A DNA stretch of 8,671 nt from an uncultured Candidatus Altimarinota bacterium (GTDB lineage: Bacteria > Patescibacteriota > Gracilibacteria > UBA4473): NCBI GenBank assembly GCA_938021445.1, contig CALIGR010000058.1, positions 1 through 8,671 of the forward strand, given 5' to 3'. Below the pieces are notes generated by a model that did no database searches, was not told the DNA's origin, and saw nothing but the letters and a program-made list of their open reading frames with translations. The translations under genes and the position numbers were made by a program. Shown in pieces: positions 5,366 to 8,671 of this stretch (the first letter of the stretch is position 1; each line of letters starts with the position of its first letter).

Positions 5366-7603
5366 ATGCAAAGACTACTTAATAGCTTCTCATTTTTTCT
5401 ACTCAGCTTCACGCTGAGCATTCAGATAGTGTCCGCTACTGGGTCTTCTGGTATTGACTGGGCTGACTCAACACTCAAGGTCGAATTTTCACCCGAGAGT
5501 ACTTTTGTCCCCACGTTTTCATGCTTTGCAGAAATCGATATGACAGATGGGCCTTGTACTGGATATTCAGGCCCAAAAGACCACTGTGTTTGGTCAGATC
5601 TAGAATCTCTTGGATTTTCTGATGAAGAAACAAACCCACCAATTGACACTTGTTACCGGCAAGCCGGTGCCTACACCTCGACAGTACAGCTCGTCGACTT
5701 TGCCGACAACGCTGATACTCCTCAGATCTCAAATTTCACGATAAAAGCAGGAAGTCCTGACCCTGAAATGTCCTCACTGAGCACCGCCACTGAATGTGAT
5801 GACCTCTCGCTTGAAGCCAATGGGCAGGAAGTCTGTACCCTCACGCTAACACTCTTAGACAGCTATGAAAATCCCGTCACCCAACTAAAAGGAACTGCTG
5901 GATACATCTATTCTGACTCAGAGTTTCCCAATGATGGAAACCGGAGTGAACTTGGGGCCGTTGGGTTTCGAGACGGGGTCATGATAAAAATGCCAGGAGA
6001 GTCTAGTTTTGATTCGATCCCAGCCAGTACGAGCACTCGAAGCTTTACCATCCCTCCCACCAGTAGTGATGCAATGAGCCTTCCGCTAGAAATGATCGCT
6101 TGGACTCCCTCAATGACTCGAGTTGGTGCTTATTTGGGCAATACAGGACCACTTAGTTTTAGCCTCCAGATGGACATCCCCTCTATCGATGCAGACGGCT
6201 CCGTCGACACGAGCGATTTAGTCACTTTTGAATATGGAGATTACGCTCCTAGTATTGGTTTTATCCCCTGGATAAAAATACTCTTAGCTCTTGAACCGAC
6301 CCCCCCCGTATTTTTACTCAATGCCCCAACCGGTTTTATAATCACGCCCAATATATATTCAGGCATCACTGCCGGGTTTAGTAGCTTGATCGCGTATCTA
6401 ACTCATCATGACCTGCCGGTTGAATTTACACTTGAAGATATGGATTTTGACCCAACCGGAGTTTCTATCCCCGACCCAGCCGGTGAAACCGAGTATCCTC
6501 GGCTCGTCCTGAATGCCGAGTCCGCTCTTGTTGCTGGAGGGATAGGTTTTTCTTCTGATATTTCTTATCAGGTCGATATAGATGGAGATACAACGACCGA
6601 GCTCATCCGTTACCCGAGTGGTGCACTCGGAAGTGGTATTCCTGATTCCGCCGGTGGAGATGATCACGACACCACACCGGTCACACTCGGATTACTCGGA
6701 GTCTCGGTAGAAGGTAAACTTCTGGGATCAAAAGGACGAGGGGTCTTTCAGGATTTCAATGCCGTTCCTATCGGGCCTGGATATTCCATCGAAGATATTC
6801 GAGAAGAAGTATTTGAAAACGCATATCGGATAACTCGAGGAATCGAGCCCAAAGATCTTGAGGGGGTAAGTACTTTTCACACATTTAATGCTAACTGGTT
6901 CGATAGCGAAACCAATATCATTGTCATAGATGGGCACGATGTAACTATTGGCTCCAGCGGAACCACGACCATACTTCCAAGTGGGCAGAATACACTACTT
7001 ATCAAAGATGGTAATCTTATCATCGAGGGCGATATCGCCTACGCTTCAACCGAAGACTCTTTTGGATTTATCCTCGTAAATGAAACCGTAACCGAAGCCC
7101 CTAGCACCGGAAACATTTTTATTAAAAACAACATTAAAGATATCGCTGGAACGTTCTTCACCGAAGGAGCACTTATGACCATCCCATCAAGCCTCATCGT
7201 CTCAACCACAGGCAATATAACTACCGCTGATGTCACCAATGGCGCCAGTGATGACAACGACACTCAGCTACTTCTCCGGGGAACCATACTCACTCACAAT
7301 ACGCTTGGAGGCGGCCTAAAAAGAGCTGGAGAGCTTACCTACTTCACTCCGTGGGGAAATACGGCTGACACCAGTTTGTCGAGCGAAACCTATGCCCAAA
7401 AATACGATCTCCACTTTATGCGAAGCTATATTCCAGAATATGACTCTGATGCGGGCACACAACTCAACACCGCTGACTGTGTCCCTGGGAGCGACGCCTA
7501 CGGTTGTGATCCAAACCACGCCGCTATGGTCATTCGTTATGACGGTCGAGTCGTTCAGTTCCCACCACCAGGATTTACCAACGCCACCTTCATCGAGCGA
7601 TAA
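5366..7603 (+). CDS. Secreted protein with Ig-like region and C-terminal beta-solenoid-like module
   Basis: A 745-residue protein of unknown function, ending in tandem TAA TAA. Residues 1-24 are a signal peptide (hydrophobic core FSFFLLSFTLSIQIV, cleavage after VSA). Residues about 25-130 hold a Cys-containing beta domain (C53, C64, C74, C96). Residues about 138-290 include LEANGQEVCTLTLTLLDSYE followed by N-P-V-T, which resembles the Big_1/invasin-type Ig fold ('a-n-G-q-d...l-t-v-t-v-x-D-x-x-g-n-P-v'). The middle (about 290-510) is unrecognised, with a moderately hydrophobic patch at 298-345. Residues about 515-640 are short repeated strands of solenoid type (NTLLIKDGNLIIEGDIAY, GNIFIKNNIKDIAGTFFTEG), and the tail about 670-737 (YAQKYDLHFMRSY to VVQFPPPGF) resembles a C-terminal block I recall from CPR surface proteins. 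No membrane anchor or sortase signal is visible. The start lies 6 bases after the stop of the larger gene, in the same frame, implying an operon and a joint role at the cell surface. Confidence 0.85.
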   Translation: MQRLLNSFSFFLLSFTLSIQIVSATGSSGIDWADSTLKVEFSPESTFVPTFSCFAEIDMTDGPCTGYSGPKDHCVWSDLESLGFSDEETNPPIDTCYRQAGAYTSTVQLVDFADNADTPQISNFTIKAGSPDPEMSSLSTATECDDLSLEANGQEVCTLTLTLLDSYENPVTQLKGTAGYIYSDSEFPNDGNRSELGAVGFRDGVMIKMPGESSFDSIPASTSTRSFTIPPTSSDAMSLPLEMIAWTPSMTRVGAYLGNTGPLSFSLQMDIPSIDADGSVDTSDLVTFEYGDYAPSIGFIPWIKILLALEPTPPVFLLNAPTGFIITPNIYSGITAGFSSLIAYLTHHDLPVEFTLEDMDFDPTGVSIPDPAGETEYPRLVLNAESALVAGGIGFSSDISYQVDIDGDTTTELIRYPSGALGSGIPDSAGGDDHDTTPVTLGLLGVSVEGKLLGSKGRGVFQDFNAVPIGPGYSIEDIREEVFENAYRITRGIEPKDLEGVSTFHTFNANWFDSETNIIVIDGHDVTIGSSGTTTILPSGQNTLLIKDGNLIIEGDIAYASTEDSFGFILVNETVTEAPSTGNIFIKNNIKDIAGTFFTEGALMTIPSSLIVSTTGNITTADVTNGASDDNDTQLLLRGTILTHNTLGGGLKRAGELTYFTPWGNTADTSLSSETYAQKYDLHFMRSYIPEYDSDAGTQLNTADCVPGSDAYGCDPNHAAMVIRYDGRVVQFPPPGFTNATFIER
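6300..6307 (+). repeat. Run of eight C within the second surface gene
   Basis: Eight C span codons Thr312-Pro313-Pro314. The reading frame is continuous across it, so the gene is 'on' in this copy. Poly-C tracts of this length in surface genes can support phase variation by slippage, but there is no second allele here to show that. Confidence 0.95.
6908..7600 (+). other. Conserved-looking C-terminal solenoid module of the second surface protein
   Basis: Residues about 515-745. Alternating short hydrophobic strands with Gly/Asn turns (IIVIDGHDVTIG, LLIKDGNLIIEGDIAY, FGFILVNETV, NIFIKNNIKDIAGTFFTEGA, LLLRGTILTHNTLGGG) suggest a right-handed beta-solenoid or stacked sheet. The closing block carries 'AQKYDL.FMR.Y', a short Cys pair (C705, C714), 'MVIRYDGRV' and 'PPPGF'. 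The likeness to modules in CPR proteins is from memory and was not checked by a search. Confidence 0.5.
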
Positions 7604-7610
7604 TAATCAG

Positions 7611-7642
7611 TGTCATTCCGGACTTGATCCGGAATCTCAGGG
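7611..7642. repeat. Short palindromic intergenic repeat (GTCATTCCGGA-type)
   Basis: Perfect 8-bp arms ATTCCGGA (7615-7622) and TCCGGAAT (7628-7635) flank a 5-base loop CTTGA, preceded by TGTC and followed by CTCAGGGGG. Reading through it in one frame gives CHSGLDPESQ, the telltale peptide of a widely dispersed palindromic repeat family seen in several bacterial groups (recalled, not searched). It fills nearly all of the gap between the two convergent transcripts. Neither side has a real T-tract, so it is a poor intrinsic terminator by sequence, though it could still block or stabilise transcript ends. Confidence 0.65.
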
Positions 7643-7645
7643 GGT

Positions 7646-7927
7646 TTATAAAGACTGCTTTAAGTCTGACATAAACTGTTTCAATTCCATTTTTCTACTT
7701 TCCGGAATAGCTTTCCAGTCGGTATCAGTAATCGCGCCTTCCAGCGCGTAAAGATAAGCCGAGTTAAAACAGCACTTAAGCCCCCCTTTCCCGATAAGCT
7801 GTAAATAGGCTTCTTCTGTTCCAATCTTTTTTAATTTCTCAGGCGTATCTAGCCCAGCTTGGACGAGATGCTTTGAGCACACAGGCCCAATGTTTCGTAA
7901 TACTTTAGCGAGTGCTTCTGGCTTCAT
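7646..7927 (-). CDS. Stand-alone TfoX C-terminal-domain protein
   Basis: A 93-residue protein, ATG at 7925-7927 and TAA at 7646-7648 on the minus strand. It matches the TfoX/Sxy C-terminal domain along its whole length: LRNIGPVCSKHLVQAGLDTP (helix-hairpin-helix-like 'NIG....L..aGI.T'), EKLKKIGTEEAYLQL ('L...Ga.eAY..L'), LYALEGAITDTDWKAIP ('LyALEgAl....W..l'). The N-terminal TfoX domain is absent, so this is the short form rather than a full competence regulator. Full-length TfoX/Sxy controls natural transformation in gammaproteobacteria; the role of isolated C-terminal domains is not established. The gene starts 6 bases after the valS stop with no Shine-Dalgarno sequence, suggesting co-transcription and possibly translational coupling with valS. 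It carries two adjacent cysteines (KCC) near the middle. Confidence 0.85.
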   Translation of the reverse strand: MKPEALAKVLRNIGPVCSKHLVQAGLDTPEKLKKIGTEEAYLQLIGKGGLKCCFNSAYLYALEGAITDTDWKAIPESRKMELKQFMSDLKQSL

Positions 7928-7933
7928 AATAAA

Positions 7934-8671
7934 TTAAAATTTACTCAGTTCCTGCTCTAGTTTACTTTTCTCGAGCTTAGATTGCTCCAGTTCTTTTTTG
8001 GTTTGATCCACCAAAGCCGCTGGAGCTTTTTCGGTATAGCTTTTATTACTCAAACGCCCTTCAAGATTACCGATTTTTTGGGTGAGTCCTTCTATCTCTT
8101 TTTTTAGTCTCTGTTTCTCTCCCTCCGCATCAAAAGGAATCTCAATATAGATTTCTAAATTATCAACCACAAGCGTCGCTGAATGTTCGGGTTTTTCAAT
8201 ATTTGCTGACACTTCTAGATCAGATAAATTAGCCAAGAATTTTACAATTTCCCTACCAGCAAAATTGTCCGTCTTCATATATCCTTTAATTTTATCTTTA
8301 GGATTAAGACTTTTTTCGGCTCTCACTTTTCGGATCTCGTTGGTTATTTTCTGCAGCGTCAGAAACTGGGCTTCAGCTTTTTTATTTACTAAATCTAAAT
8401 CTGGATAATCCTGGTTAATGATAAATTCATCCGTGCTAAACAATTCTTTCCAGATCTGTTCCGTCACAAACGGACAGAGTGGATGAACCAGCTTCAATAT
8501 ATTCTGATACACAAACAGCAAAACTTCTGGATTCGGCTCTACTTTAGACGCCTCTAAGTACCAATCACAAAACTCATCCCAGACAAAATGATAGATCATA
8601 TCTCCCGCCGCTGAGATTTCATATTTCTCTAGCGACTGGGCTACGTTTTTACTCGTCTCAGAAAACCGAGA
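7934..8671 (-). CDS. valS: Valyl-tRNA synthetase, C-terminal part (5' end outside window)
   Basis: The last 245 codons of a class I aminoacyl-tRNA synthetase on the minus strand, ending in TAA at 7934-7936 and open to the window edge; the Met at 8599 is internal. The fragment begins SRFSETSKNVAQSLEKYEIS, then has MIYHFVWDEFCDWYLEASK and HPLCPFVTEQIW, the hallmark anticodon-binding helical domain of ValS, and IRKVRAEKSLNPKDK ('iR.iRae.n..P.kki'). The final 64 residues are the Lys/Glu-rich C-terminal coiled-coil arm that contacts tRNA-Val (RLKKEIEGLTQKIGNLEGRL, SNKSYTEKAPAALVDQTKKE). The coiled coil and the W-D-E-F-C-D-W-Y-x-E motif favour ValS over IleS or LeuS. The enzyme charges tRNA-Val with valine in the cytoplasm. 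The catalytic HIGH and KMSKS regions lie outside the window. Confidence 0.95.
   Translation of the reverse strand, partial: SRFSETSKNVAQSLEKYEISAAGDMIYHFVWDEFCDWYLEASKVEPNPEVLLFVYQNILKLVHPLCPFVTEQIWKELFSTDEFIINQDYPDLDLVNKKAEAQFLTLQKITNEIRKVRAEKSLNPKDKIKGYMKTDNFAGREIVKFLANLSDLEVSANIEKPEHSATLVVDNLEIYIEIPFDAEGEKQRLKKEIEGLTQKIGNLEGRLSNKSYTEKAPAALVDQTKKELEQSKLEKSKLEQELSKF

Noticed and set aside
269..7603. Alternative genetic code with UGA read as Gly (Gracilibacteria/Absconditabacteria)
   Set aside because: The long genes contain no in-frame TGA at all, and all visible genes end in TAA. Nothing here needs recoding, although TAA-only stops alone cannot exclude it.
7615..7645. Palindrome as an intrinsic transcription terminator
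   Set aside because: The stem is good but no T-run follows on either strand (plus strand continues CTCAGGGGG, minus strand continues GACACTG). It is kept as a repeat instead.
7392..7751. 119-codon plus-strand reading frame crossing from the second surface gene into the tfoX-like gene
   Set aside because: It overlaps two well-supported genes in the wrong frame or strand. Its only recognisable part, CHSGLDPESQ, is translation of the palindromic repeat.
8597..8599. ATG at 8599 (minus strand) as the start of a separate 221-residue protein
   Set aside because: The frame continues upstream to the window edge with clear ValS sequence (SRFSETSKNVAQSLEKYEIS), so this Met is internal.

Overview
The window looks like bacterial chromosomal DNA of moderate GC (judged by eye). 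My best guess is a member of the Patescibacteria/CPR radiation. The basis is very large secreted proteins of unknown function, a C-terminal beta-solenoid module in the second surface protein that resembles ones I recall from CPR genomes, absence of Shine-Dalgarno sequences before the starts, and a short palindromic repeat of the 'GTCATTCCGGA...' type. No 16S or other decisive marker is present, so the taxonomy is inference. All five visible stop codons are TAA, and no in-frame TGA is needed to read any gene, so the code looks standard rather than the UGA=Gly code of Gracilibacteria/Absconditabacteria.

Layout. Bases 1-183 are the 3' end of a plus-strand gene for a dihydrofolate reductase/RibD C-terminal family enzyme. 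An 85-base gap follows, with a perfect TATAAT box 8 bases before the next ATG, an arrangement that predicts a leaderless mRNA. Bases 269-7603 hold two large exported-protein genes in tandem. The first (1696 codons) looks like two proteins in one frame. An N-terminal part with a signal peptide, beta-rich ectodomain and membrane anchor (residues 1-440) runs straight into a second signal-peptide-like segment starting at Met442. That segment is followed by an Ig-like domain interrupted by coiled coil, a Cys-rich segment, and a beta-propeller interrupted by a LamG-type jellyroll. The second gene (745 codons) starts two codons after the stop of the first, in the same reading frame. It encodes a secreted protein with an Ig-like (Big_1-like) region and a C-terminal beta-solenoid-like module.

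A short convergent intergenic region (7604-7645) contains a perfect 8-bp palindrome that looks like a dispersed repeat. On the minus strand are a small stand-alone TfoX C-terminal-domain protein (7646-7927) and, 6 bases upstream of it, the 3' end of valS (7934-8671, running off the window). These two probably share a transcript.

Functional reading. The flanks are housekeeping genes (folate/riboflavin-type reductase, valyl-tRNA synthetase). The centre is a two-gene cell-surface module whose domains (Ig-like, LamG lectin-like fold, propeller, solenoid) suggest adhesion or envelope structure rather than catalysis. The most notable points are the tandem in-frame arrangement of three signal-peptide-bearing units and the apparent signal-peptidase-processable precursor.
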